Of a stretch of DNA of 64,000 bases, positions 39,144 through 47,231 are shown piece by piece (position 1 is the stretch's first letter; each line of letters begins with the position of its first letter). The DNA is taken from the NCBI GenBank assembly GCA_018384365.1, contig JAHAYX010000001.1:165678-229677 (forward strand), given 5' to 3'. The DNA is from Clostridiaceae bacterium (GTDB taxonomy: Bacteria; Bacillota; Clostridia; Oscillospirales; QAMX01). The notes beneath the pieces were generated by a model. The model was not told where the DNA came from and did no database searches. It saw nothing but the letters and a program-made list of their open reading frames with translations. The translations under genes and the position numbers were made by a program.

Positions 39144-40301
39144 TCAGCGTCCGGCTCCGCCGCCGCGTGTTCTGCCGCCTCCGCCCATTCTCGGACCGCC
39201 GGAACGGGAACCGCCGAACGAGCTGCGGCTGCCGGAACGGGAACCATCGAACGAGATTCTGCTGGGACGGGAGCCGCCGAGCGAGCTTCTGCCAGCTCCG
39301 CCGCCGCGCGTACTGCCGCCGCCGCCCATTCTCGGGCTGCTGGGGCGGGATGTGCCGGGACGGGGAGGCGCAGAGGGACGGGAAGGCGGATTGCCCATAC
39401 CGGTTCTCGGTGCGCCGCCCATGCCCATGGTTCCCATGGGAGGACGCGGGGCTGCGCCGGGGCCGGGTGCTCTGGGTCTTCTGGGTGGGGGTGGCGGTCT
39501 GTGGCTCCAGAACGCCCGGTTAAAGATGCCGTAGCGATAGCCGCGCCGTCTTAAATAAATCGTTCTGGGAATCGCAACGACCGCAAAAACCAACACCACC
39601 AGAACCAGCACAATAATCAGGAAAACTCCTGCGATTTTACCGATAATACCGCCTTTTTTGATGGTACGGTCCGTTTCCAGCGGATCTGCAGGGTCCTTGG
39701 CCGCGCCATCCGGCGCTGTGCCGTCTTCCAGCGTGCCGGGCGCAGTCAATGCGCCGTCCGTACCGCCGTTTGCCGCACCGGAATTCCCGCCGCCGACATT
39801 CACGCTGTAAAAACGGTCATACCAGCCCAGGAAAGCGTCAAAAACGTTCATAACACCGGCGTCATAGTTGCCGACTGCAAATTCCGGTTCCAGATAATCC
39901 TTCAGATAGTCGCCCAACAGGCTGGCCGTCAGGGAAATTTCAATGCCGCTTCCCTGCACAGCCCAGTAATTTGCCTCGCCGGTCACAAGCAGAAGCAGCA
40001 GGCCGTTATTAAACTCCGCACTGCCGATCTTCCATTCGTTCATCAGTGTGCGCGCATATTCCTCGATGTTCTGACCGCCCAAAAACTCAATCGTCACGAC
40101 AACAATCTGTCCGCCGGTGAGGGAATAGAGCGAATCATTCTTCGAGACTATGTAGCTTTCCGTCTCGTCCGAGAGGACGTTTGCATAGTCCGCCACATAA
40201 AAAACCTCTGTCGGATCCACAACCTCAATAGCCGCCGCAAATCCGATCAGCAGCATCACCGCGCACAACAGCATCGCGGTCAATCTCATTGTTTTTTTCA
40301 T
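39144..40301 (-). CDS. TPM-domain (YgcG-like) membrane protein with RG/SG-rich repeat tail
   Basis: Signal/TM, FYVADYANVLSDETESYIVSKNDSLYSLTGGQIVVVTIEFLGGQNIEEYARTLMNEWKIG, TM, then low-complexity tail. Confidence 0.9.
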   Translation of the reverse strand: MKKTMRLTAMLLCAVMLLIGFAAAIEVVDPTEVFYVADYANVLSDETESYIVSKNDSLYSLTGGQIVVVTIEFLGGQNIEEYARTLMNEWKIGSAEFNNGLLLLLVTGEANYWAVQGSGIEISLTASLLGDYLKDYLEPEFAVGNYDAGVMNVFDAFLGWYDRFYSVNVGGGNSGAANGGTDGALTAPGTLEDGTAPDGAAKDPADPLETDRTIKKGGIIGKIAGVFLIIVLVLVVLVFAVVAIPRTIYLRRRGYRYGIFNRAFWSHRPPPPPRRPRAPGPGAAPRPPMGTMGMGGAPRTGMGNPPSRPSAPPRPGTSRPSSPRMGGGGSTRGGGAGRSSLGGSRPSRISFDGSRSGSRSSFGGSRSGGPRMGGGGRTRGGGAGR

Positions 40302-40313
40302 AGCACAGTATCC

Positions 40314-40871
40314 TTATCCGTAATATTCGGCGTTTCCGGTAAACGTGAGATACTTCAGGATGCTGGCCGGGAATTTTGCCAGCGTTTCTTCGTTCAGTTC
40401 ACGTACCAGTTCGTTATAGCCATCATGGGAAATGATGTACGCATACGACGTCATGTCCGTCATAATACCACTGCGGTAGCCCTCGTCCGTCTCGGACAGC
40501 GGCTCATTCAAAAGTGCCGCATTCAAATCGCTCACCGAGCGGTCCAACGCCTGATTCAGGGTATAACAGCGCGAAGGGGAAGATTCCTTTTCCAGGCGTT
40601 TGGCGTCCGTGCGCACTTTCACAACAAGATCATCCTCCGCCCCAAGATAGCGTTCCGCAACAGTCGCCAGATTATTCGCCAGCTGCACGCGCGTCCCCAG
40701 GTCGTGATAAATGCTCTTGCCGTCGCCGTCCACACCGTAGACAAAGGCGCTCTCCGTTTCGGCAATTGCTTCCGAAATGGAACGGCGCGCGCCGCCCAGG
40801 ATTGACAGTGCCACAACAATCACGCAAATCAGCATGGCAACCTTTCTATTCTTCAGCACGGATGGCCGCAC
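40314..40871 (-). CDS. LemA-like membrane protein
   Basis: N-terminal TM, then helical region; located immediately upstream of the TPM gene as in LemA-YgcG pairs; similarity by eye only. Confidence 0.6.
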   Translation of the reverse strand: MRPSVLKNRKVAMLICVIVVALSILGGARRSISEAIAETESAFVYGVDGDGKSIYHDLGTRVQLANNLATVAERYLGAEDDLVVKVRTDAKRLEKESSPSRCYTLNQALDRSVSDLNAALLNEPLSETDEGYRSGIMTDMTSYAYIISHDGYNELVRELNEETLAKFPASILKYLTFTGNAEYYG

Positions 40872-40892
40872 CCCCTTTCAGGCGGGCTGCAC

Positions 40893-42011
40893 TCAGCCCC
40901 GCAGTTCCAAAAGTTTCTGTTTCAGTTCTCCCTCGATGCGTCCCAGTTCCACCTCGGCTTCGCGGCGGCGCTGTGCGCCCTCGTTCTGGATGTTCACAAC
41001 CTCATCCAGCGTAGCAATCAGCTGCTGATTGGTCTCCTGCAGCGTTTCGATATCAATAATCGAGCGCTCCGCCTCCCGGGCCGTTGCGGCCGTGCCGATG
41101 CGAAGCATCTCGGCGTTCTTCTTCAAAAGCTCGTTTGTCATATTATTGACTGCATTCTGCGCTTCCGTTGCCGCGCGGGAATGTTCCAGACCCAGAGACA
41201 GCACCATCTGGCTCTTCCACAGCGGAATGGTGTTCACGAGCGAGGACTGGATCTTTTCCACCATCATCGCGTCGTTATTCTGCAAGAGCCGGGTCTGCGG
41301 ACCCATCTGAATCGACACCACGCGGGTGAGTTCCAGATCGTGCAGCTTCTTTTCAAAGCGGTTGCACTGGTTTGCCAGGTCATTATAGGCCTGTGCATCC
41401 TCCTGAAGACCTGTCCGCACAGCTTTTTCCTTCAGTTCGGCAAGCTCTCCGGCGCGTGTTTCCTCCAGCTTCTTCTGACCCGCCAGAATATACATCGTCA
41501 GTTCCTTATAATACTTCAGATTCAGCTCATACATCTGATCTAGCAGGGCAATATCCTTCAAAAGCGTGACCTGATGCTCTTCCAAAACGCCGACGATCTT
41601 GTCCACATTGGCTTCCGCCTTGGCATACTGCGCACGCATCGTCGAAAGCTGATCCTTTGCGCGGCGGAAAAGCCCGCGCTTCGGGTTGGACATATCCACG
41701 CCCTTGAGTTCGCCCACCAGATTCGAAAGCGTCTGGCCGATCTCGCCCATATCCTTCGTACGGACGCTGGAAAGCGCATCCTCCGAGAACGTCGCCACGT
41801 GCTTCTGCGCCGCGGCGCCGTATTGCAGGATCATCTGATTGTTCGTCAGGTCAATTTTGTTTGCAAAATCCTCCACAGCGCGGCGTTCCGACTCTGTGAG
41901 CATACTGTCGTTGATCGCGGCAGGCGCCGCCGTTTTCACTTCCGACGCCTCTAAATCCATGCCTTCTCCCAGATCGGGCTGCAAGGTGAGTTCCGGTATC
42001 GTATTATCCAT
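40893..42011 (-). CDS. toxic anion resistance protein TelA/YaaN family
   Basis: IDLTNNQMILQYGAAAQKHVATFSEDALSSVRTKDMGEIGQTLSNLVGELKG...NTIPLWKSQMVLSLG. Confidence 0.92.
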   Translation of the reverse strand: MDNTIPELTLQPDLGEGMDLEASEVKTAAPAAINDSMLTESERRAVEDFANKIDLTNNQMILQYGAAAQKHVATFSEDALSSVRTKDMGEIGQTLSNLVGELKGVDMSNPKRGLFRRAKDQLSTMRAQYAKAEANVDKIVGVLEEHQVTLLKDIALLDQMYELNLKYYKELTMYILAGQKKLEETRAGELAELKEKAVRTGLQEDAQAYNDLANQCNRFEKKLHDLELTRVVSIQMGPQTRLLQNNDAMMVEKIQSSLVNTIPLWKSQMVLSLGLEHSRAATEAQNAVNNMTNELLKKNAEMLRIGTAATAREAERSIIDIETLQETNQQLIATLDEVVNIQNEGAQRRREAEVELGRIEGELKQKLLELRG

Positions 42012-42063
42012 ATCTGGCGCTCCTTTATCTCAACTGTCCTCCGTCCGCTGCGGACGGGGATTT

Positions 42064-42750
42064 TCAGAATTTCGGCTCGGAAAAGCCCTCGCGCTCGATC
42101 ATGTTTTCCAGCACGGTGATATCGGCCGAAATATCCATGGCTTCTTCACTGAACAGGTTGTCCAGCTGTTTTTCAAACGCTGCCACTATTGTATCCAACA
42201 TATCCTCAATCTTACGCATTGTGCCGCCGATATTTTCGCCTTCTATTCCCTGCGAACCCATGCGGTCATAGGCATTCAACAGCTTGATCGTCGTGGGTAC
42301 ATAGTAGTTCACGAATTTGCGCGCGCGGGAGAGCTTGTGTGGGTTCGCCGTCACGTGCGCGAAGATCTTGCCCGTCAGCTCGGTCAGCCGGCTGATGCGC
42401 AGGGTGATATCCGGGTCGGCAATATTGTCGTTTAAGCGGTTCATTTCGCCGACTGCGCGCCGCCCCTCCGCAATGAAGGCATCCAGCTCCGGATTTCCCG
42501 TTCCCTCGGGCTCGGATTCCGGCTGCGGTTCCGGTTCTTTTTCCGCAATCGGCGGCTTCTCCGGCGCCGGTTCGATTTCCTCATACTTCGGCTTCCAGAT
42601 TTTCTGCGCCACCCCGCGGCAGAGCAGGGAAAACAGGGTGGCCAGCACAAAATGCTTGATGGAATACAGCGGGAAGCAGAGCCCATAAATGGCCCACGCA
42701 ATGGCAACCGCATAAATGGACATCACCGAAGATTTTTTCTTTTTTGCCAA
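42064..42750 (-). CDS. XpaC-like (5-bromo-4-chloroindolyl phosphate hydrolysis family) protein
   Basis: N-terminal double TM then helical region, next to TelA as in xpaC-yaaN. Confidence 0.75.
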   Translation of the reverse strand: MAKKKKSSVMSIYAVAIAWAIYGLCFPLYSIKHFVLATLFSLLCRGVAQKIWKPKYEEIEPAPEKPPIAEKEPEPQPESEPEGTGNPELDAFIAEGRRAVGEMNRLNDNIADPDITLRISRLTELTGKIFAHVTANPHKLSRARKFVNYYVPTTIKLLNAYDRMGSQGIEGENIGGTMRKIEDMLDTIVAAFEKQLDNLFSEEAMDISADITVLENMIEREGFSEPKF

Positions 42751-42785
42751 GCAGATCCCACTCCTTTCCTGATACGATCACTTTT

Positions 42786-42814
42786 ATTGTACCGTTCACG
42801 ACCCGAAATGTCAA
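42786..42814 (-). promoter_or_regulatory. promoter for xpaC-telA-lemA-TPM operon
   Basis: Minus strand TTGACA - 17 nt - TACAAT. Confidence 0.8.
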
Positions 42815-42867
42815 GAAATATCACACCTGTGCATGGGAATTCACAAATCATTCAAAGAGAAAGTATA

Positions 42868-42895
42868 TTGACATATGCCGTAAATATGGTACAAT
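42868..42895 (+). promoter_or_regulatory. promoter of NifX-like gene, containing shared element TTGACATATGCCG
   Basis: TTGACA - 16 nt - TACAAT; second TGACATATG copy inverted at 42904-42912. Confidence 0.75.
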
Positions 42896-42931
42896 ATAAG
42901 AAACATATGTCAGAAACGGAGACGGTATCTC

Positions 42932-43342
42932 ATGCGCATTGCAGTTCCCTATGAAAACGGCCGGATTTTTCCGCATTTCGGCCACACAGAGCAATTCAAG
43001 GTATACGACACCGCAGACGGACGGATCACAGACACGGCGATTCTCCCCGCCGCCGGCAGCGGACACGGCGCCCTTGCCGCGCTTTTGCAGGCACAGGGCG
43101 TCACCGCGCTGATTTGCGGCGGAATCGGCGGCGGTGCCCGTTCGGCGCTGGCCGAAGCAGGCATTGCACTATATCCCGGCGCTGCCGGAGACGCCGACGA
43201 GGCAGTGGCGGCACTGCTTGCCGGAACGCTGTGCTATGACCCCGACACAGTCTGCGCGCACCCTCACACGCACGGGGAGGGCCATAACTGTTCCCATGCG
43301 CACGGCGCGGGGGATGACTGCCGCCATGGCCGCTGCAAATAA
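42932..43342 (+). CDS. NifX/NifB-type iron-molybdenum cofactor-binding domain protein with His/Cys-rich tail
   Basis: MRIAVPYENGRIFPHFGHTEQFKVYD...VTALICGGIGGGARSALAEAGI; tail HPHTHGEGHNCSHAHGAGDDCRHGRC. Confidence 0.88.
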   Translation: MRIAVPYENGRIFPHFGHTEQFKVYDTADGRITDTAILPAAGSGHGALAALLQAQGVTALICGGIGGGARSALAEAGIALYPGAAGDADEAVAALLAGTLCYDPDTVCAHPHTHGEGHNCSHAHGAGDDCRHGRCK

Positions 43343-43372
43343 AGCCCGAATTGCCTGCAAAACGATGAAAAA

Positions 43373-43412
43373 GCCCCGGAAAGAGGTACAATTCCTCATT
43401 CCGGGGCGTTTT
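43373..43412. terminator. bidirectional terminator between convergent NifX-like and DUF134 genes
   Basis: GCCCCGGAA...TTCCGGGGC with TTTT tracts on both strands. Confidence 0.8.
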
Positions 43413-43419
43413 CGATTTT

Positions 43420-43794
43420 TCAGACATCTCTGCGGCATCCACAATGGCAGGCTTTGCCGCCGCAGGATTTCTGCGCACAGTCCTTCCCGCAGCAGCTGTC
43501 CGCATCCTGACAGAGCACATAGGTTCCGCCGCCGATTTCCAGGCGTTTCCCCTCCACCAGGGCCTCCGCCAGCTTCCGGCGCGCCGTGCCGTATACGGCC
43601 TGCACCGTCGTTCGGGCAACGCCCATTTGCGCCGCACATTCCTCCTGTGTGCATCCCAGCAAATCCATCAGCCGGATTGTTTCATACTCGTCTATGGTCA
43701 TGGCAATTACGCCGGACGCGCCGAATTCGGAAGGCGCAAAGCTTTTCACGCGCGGCATCGCGCAGATACGCCTGTATTTCTGTGGTCTTGGCAT
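43420..43794 (-). CDS. DUF134 family HTH DNA-binding protein with Cys-rich tail
   Basis: MPRPQKYRRICAMPRVKSFAPS...MTIDEYETIRLMDLLGCTQEECAAQMGVARTTVQAVYGTARRKLAEALVEGKRL; CC/CxxC tail. Confidence 0.92.
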   Translation of the reverse strand: MPRPQKYRRICAMPRVKSFAPSEFGASGVIAMTIDEYETIRLMDLLGCTQEECAAQMGVARTTVQAVYGTARRKLAEALVEGKRLEIGGGTYVLCQDADSCCGKDCAQKSCGGKACHCGCRRDV

Positions 43795-43865
43795 TCCGCC
43801 GCCTCCCCTATCTCAAAATCCACGGTTTTTCAGACAGTCAAAAGCCGCCGGAACCGGTTTGCGTT

Positions 43866-43895
43866 ATTATACCGCAAGATAGCGGCATATGTCAA
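43866..43895 (-). promoter_or_regulatory. promoter of DUF134 gene, containing shared element TTGACATATGCCG
   Basis: Minus strand TTGACA - 18 nt - TATAAT, starting within the 3' end of the chromate transporter gene. Confidence 0.75.
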
Positions 43896-44464
43896 ATAAT
43901 CCCCGGCAGACCATACAGCGCAAGCCCCAGCAAACCGGCTCCCAGCATCACGCAGATCGGGTTCGGCTTCCATTTTTGCAGTACCAAAAACGCCACGGCA
44001 AAAATGACAATTGCAATGCCGTCCAGTTCGGAAAACGCAAATTCCCACAGCGTGCCGCCCCAAAAGGAGAGCGCCAGAATGGAAATCCCCGCGGCCGCGA
44101 TCAATCCGACCACTGCCGGGCGCAGTCCGGAAAGCACGCCCCGCACCACCCACAGCTCGCGGTAACGGGAATACAGCCACGCCAGAGAAATCACGATGAT
44201 GCACGAGGGCGTCACACAGCCCAGCGTTGCCAGCACTGCACCGGGCAGTCCCGCCAGCTGCGTGCCGACAAAGGTGGCCGCATTGATGGCAATCGGCCCC
44301 GGCGTCATTTCGGCAATGGTGATCACATCGGTAAAGGCCGTCATGCTCAGCCAGCCATGCGTCTCCACGATCTGCTGGCGGATCATGGGCAGTGCCGCAT
44401 AGCCGCCGTCGATGCTGAACAGCCCGATCTGGAAGAAGCTCCAGAAAAGTTCCAGATAAATCAT
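43892..44464 (-). CDS. chromate transporter (CHR) short subunit
   Basis: SFFQIGLFSIDGGYAALPMI, ITIAEMTPGPIAINAATFVGTQLAGLPGAVLATLG. Confidence 0.92.
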   Translation of the reverse strand: MIYLELFWSFFQIGLFSIDGGYAALPMIRQQIVETHGWLSMTAFTDVITIAEMTPGPIAINAATFVGTQLAGLPGAVLATLGCVTPSCIIVISLAWLYSRYRELWVVRGVLSGLRPAVVGLIAAAGISILALSFWGGTLWEFAFSELDGIAIVIFAVAFLVLQKWKPNPICVMLGAGLLGLALYGLPGII

Positions 44465-45039
44465 CGTTTCTGCGCCTCCTTTTCGTGACGGCGCTGCATA
44501 ACCGCATCACAAAGGCCGACGGCGGCGCAAAGCAGCACGCAAAGCGCCACATTCATCCCCAAAAGTGCGGAAGCCAGAAAGGTACCGGCCATAACGCAGA
44601 CGGGTAAAATGCGTTTCTGCCGCACGATTCCCCGCGCCATGCCCACCACAACGTTGGCAATCACTGCGGCAACACCTGCCTGCATCCCTTTCAGAAGCAA
44701 ATTGACAACCGTGTTCTCCCGGAACGCCTGATAGGCGAGCGAAACCAGCGAAATGATGATCAGTGGCGGCAAAATGGTGCCGGCCACCGTGAGTAACGCA
44801 CCTGGCAGGCCCGCCAGACGGTATCCGACCAGAATCGATGCGTTTACTGCCATGGCGCCCGGCGAGGATTGTGCAATGGCGATCAGATCCAGCATTTCCT
44901 GTTCGTCAATCCAGTGATATTGTTCCACAAAGCGTTTTCGCATCAGCGGCACGATGACATATCCCCCGCCAAAGGTGAACGCGCTCAGATAAAACGTCGA
45001 AAAAAACAGCTTCGCATAAAACCGGAAATCCTTTTTCAA
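44461..45039 (-). CDS. chromate transporter (CHR) short subunit
   Basis: AFTFGGGYVIVPLMRKRFVE, IAIAQSSPGAMAVNASILVGYRLAGLPGALL; overlaps partner by 4 nt. Confidence 0.92.
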   Translation of the reverse strand: MKKDFRFYAKLFFSTFYLSAFTFGGGYVIVPLMRKRFVEQYHWIDEQEMLDLIAIAQSSPGAMAVNASILVGYRLAGLPGALLTVAGTILPPLIIISLVSLAYQAFRENTVVNLLLKGMQAGVAAVIANVVVGMARGIVRQKRILPVCVMAGTFLASALLGMNVALCVLLCAAVGLCDAVMQRRHEKEAQKR

Positions 45040-45107
45040 GCCAACTCACCCCGCCGTCCAGTATAGCGTAAGCACCCGCAGATGTAAACCGTTCCCGCAG
45101 CCGGACA

Positions 45108-45145
45108 ACAAAAAACGTCCGGAGAACATCATGCTTCTCCGGACG
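45108..45145 (-). terminator. intrinsic terminator after plsY
   Basis: CGTCCGGAGAA...TTCTCCGGACG followed by TTTTTTG on minus strand. Confidence 0.85.
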
Positions 45146-45172
45146 CAACAGAAACGCCTTTTCCCGCAGGAT

Positions 45173-45823
45173 TTATTTTTGTTCCGTTTTCCCCTGTGCA
45201 GGATCTGCTTTTGAAACGGTCATATGCTTATTCAGCTTGATTTTGCTTTCTGTCCCGTTTTTCAGCCGGATGAGGTTGTCCTTATGCAGGATAATCACCC
45301 ACGCAGAGATAAACGTCGCGCAAAACGTGAATACCACGTCGCCGCCGGAAAAGCCATAGACCAAAAACGGCATCGAAACCGCACCCATCACCGAACCCAG
45401 GGACACATAGCGCGTGGCAACCACAAAAATCAGGAACACAATCAGCAGGCCCACGGCGATCCGCCAGTCAAACACAGCCGTGATGGCGGCTGTTGTCAGC
45501 ACACCCTTGCCGCCCTTGAACCCATAGAACACCGGGTACACATGGCCGAGAATCACAAACAGGAACGAGCAGATACGCCCCTCGTGTCCTAAAATCAGGC
45601 CGCAGAGCAGCACCGCAATCACGCCTTTCAGTGCATCACCCAGTACAACCAGCAAGGTCCGCCATACACCAAGCACACGATAGGCATTTGTCGAGCCCGC
45701 ATTGCCGCTGCCCTGCGTCCGCAGATCCAGTCCCGTAAACAACTTTGTAAAGATAATGCCCGAATTGACGCTGCCCAACAGGTAGGAACCCACCGCACAG
45801 ATCAAAATTTTGAGTAACATCAT
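45173..45823 (-). CDS. plsY: glycerol-3-phosphate acyltransferase PlsY
   Basis: SYLLGSVNSGIIFTKLFTGLDLRTQGSGNAGSTNAYRVLG, FKGGKGVLTT. Confidence 0.95.
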   Translation of the reverse strand: MMLLKILICAVGSYLLGSVNSGIIFTKLFTGLDLRTQGSGNAGSTNAYRVLGVWRTLLVVLGDALKGVIAVLLCGLILGHEGRICSFLFVILGHVYPVFYGFKGGKGVLTTAAITAVFDWRIAVGLLIVFLIFVVATRYVSLGSVMGAVSMPFLVYGFSGGDVVFTFCATFISAWVIILHKDNLIRLKNGTESKIKLNKHMTVSKADPAQGKTEQK

Positions 45824-45838
45824 AGCGCCGATGCCCCC

Positions 45839-47167
45839 TTACTGATCGTTGTCGTCACGCTCGCGTATCGTCATCCGCACCGGCGTACCGGTCAGGCCGT
45901 ACACCGCACGGATGCTGTTTTCGATATAGCGCTTATAAGAGAAATGGAACAACTCCGCGTCATTGCAGAACAGGACAAAATGCGGCGGACGAATGCCGGT
46001 CTGCGTGATGTAATACACCTTCAGACGGCGGCCGCGGTCCGTCGGCGGCTGCACACGCATCACAGCGTCGCGCAGAACGTCGTTCAGTGCGCCGGTCGTA
46101 ATGCGCAGAGAGCTCATTTCAAAGGCATTGTTGATCAGTTCAAACAGTTTGTCCACCCGCTGCCCGGTCTTGGCAGAGATGAAAACGATCGGCGCATAGC
46201 TCATGTACGCCAGGTCGCTCCGGATGCGTTTTTCAAACTTATCCATGGTCTTGTCGTCTTTTTCGACCAGATCCCACTTATTCACGACAATAATGCAGGC
46301 CTTGCCCTTCTGATGCGCCAGTCCCGCGATCTTCGTATCCTGCTCGGTCACGCCGTCGTTTGCATCGATCATAATCAGGCAGACATCCGAGCGTTCAATG
46401 GCCATCAGGCTGCGGATGACGCTGTATTTTTCGATATCTTCGTCAACCTTTGCCTTGCGGCGCATACCCGCCGTATCAATAATGACATACTTGCCGTATT
46501 CATTTTCAAAAGAACTGTCGATCGCGTCACGCGTTGTGCCCGCAATATTGCTGACGATCACGCGTTCCTCGCCCAGAATACAGTTCACAAGCGAGCTTTT
46601 GCCGGAATTCGGCTTGCCGATGACGGCAACCTTGATTTCCTCGCCGCGTTCTTCTTCCTCTTCCTCGGGCGGGAAGTGTTCAAAGCAGGCGTCGAGCATA
46701 TCACCGGTGCCATGGCCATGCAGGGCGGACAGGGCAATCGGATCCCCCAGGCCCATGCCATAGAACTCATAAAAATCCGCCGGCGGTTCGCCCACGGTAT
46801 CAATTTTATTCACGCACAGCACAATCGGCTTGCCGCTGCGCTGCAGCATCACGGCCACATCGTCATCCGCGGCGGTCACGCCGGACTTGATATCCGTGAT
46901 AAAGACGATCACATCCGCGCTTTCGATGGCCATATTGGCCTGCCGGCGCATGAATTTCAGCATTTCGTCGCCGGTGTGCGGCTCAATGCCGCCCGTGTCG
47001 ATCACAACGAAATCACGGCCGCGCCAGTTGCTTTCGCCGTAAATTCTGTCGCGCGTGACGCCCGGCTGGTCATCCACGATGGAGACCTTATGTCCCGTGA
47101 GCCGGTTAAAGAGGAGGGACTTGCCCACGTTGGGGCGTCCCACTATCGCAACGATTGGTTTTGACAT
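45839..47167 (-). CDS. der: ribosome biogenesis GTPase Der
   Basis: Two tandem GTPase domains: GRPNVGKSLLFNRL and GKPNSGKSSLVNCIL; start trimmed to MSKPIVAIVG. Confidence 0.96.
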   Translation of the reverse strand: MSKPIVAIVGRPNVGKSLLFNRLTGHKVSIVDDQPGVTRDRIYGESNWRGRDFVVIDTGGIEPHTGDEMLKFMRRQANMAIESADVIVFITDIKSGVTAADDDVAVMLQRSGKPIVLCVNKIDTVGEPPADFYEFYGMGLGDPIALSALHGHGTGDMLDACFEHFPPEEEEEERGEEIKVAVIGKPNSGKSSLVNCILGEERVIVSNIAGTTRDAIDSSFENEYGKYVIIDTAGMRRKAKVDEDIEKYSVIRSLMAIERSDVCLIMIDANDGVTEQDTKIAGLAHQKGKACIIVVNKWDLVEKDDKTMDKFEKRIRSDLAYMSYAPIVFISAKTGQRVDKLFELINNAFEMSSLRITTGALNDVLRDAVMRVQPPTDRGRRLKVYYITQTGIRPPHFVLFCNDAELFHFSYKRYIENSIRAVYGLTGTPVRMTIRERDDNDQ

Positions 47168-47231
47168 ATGCTGCCGCCCGTTATCCGGGCACTCCTTTCT
47201 TTCTGTCAGACTGCATTGCGGCTTACCCGCC

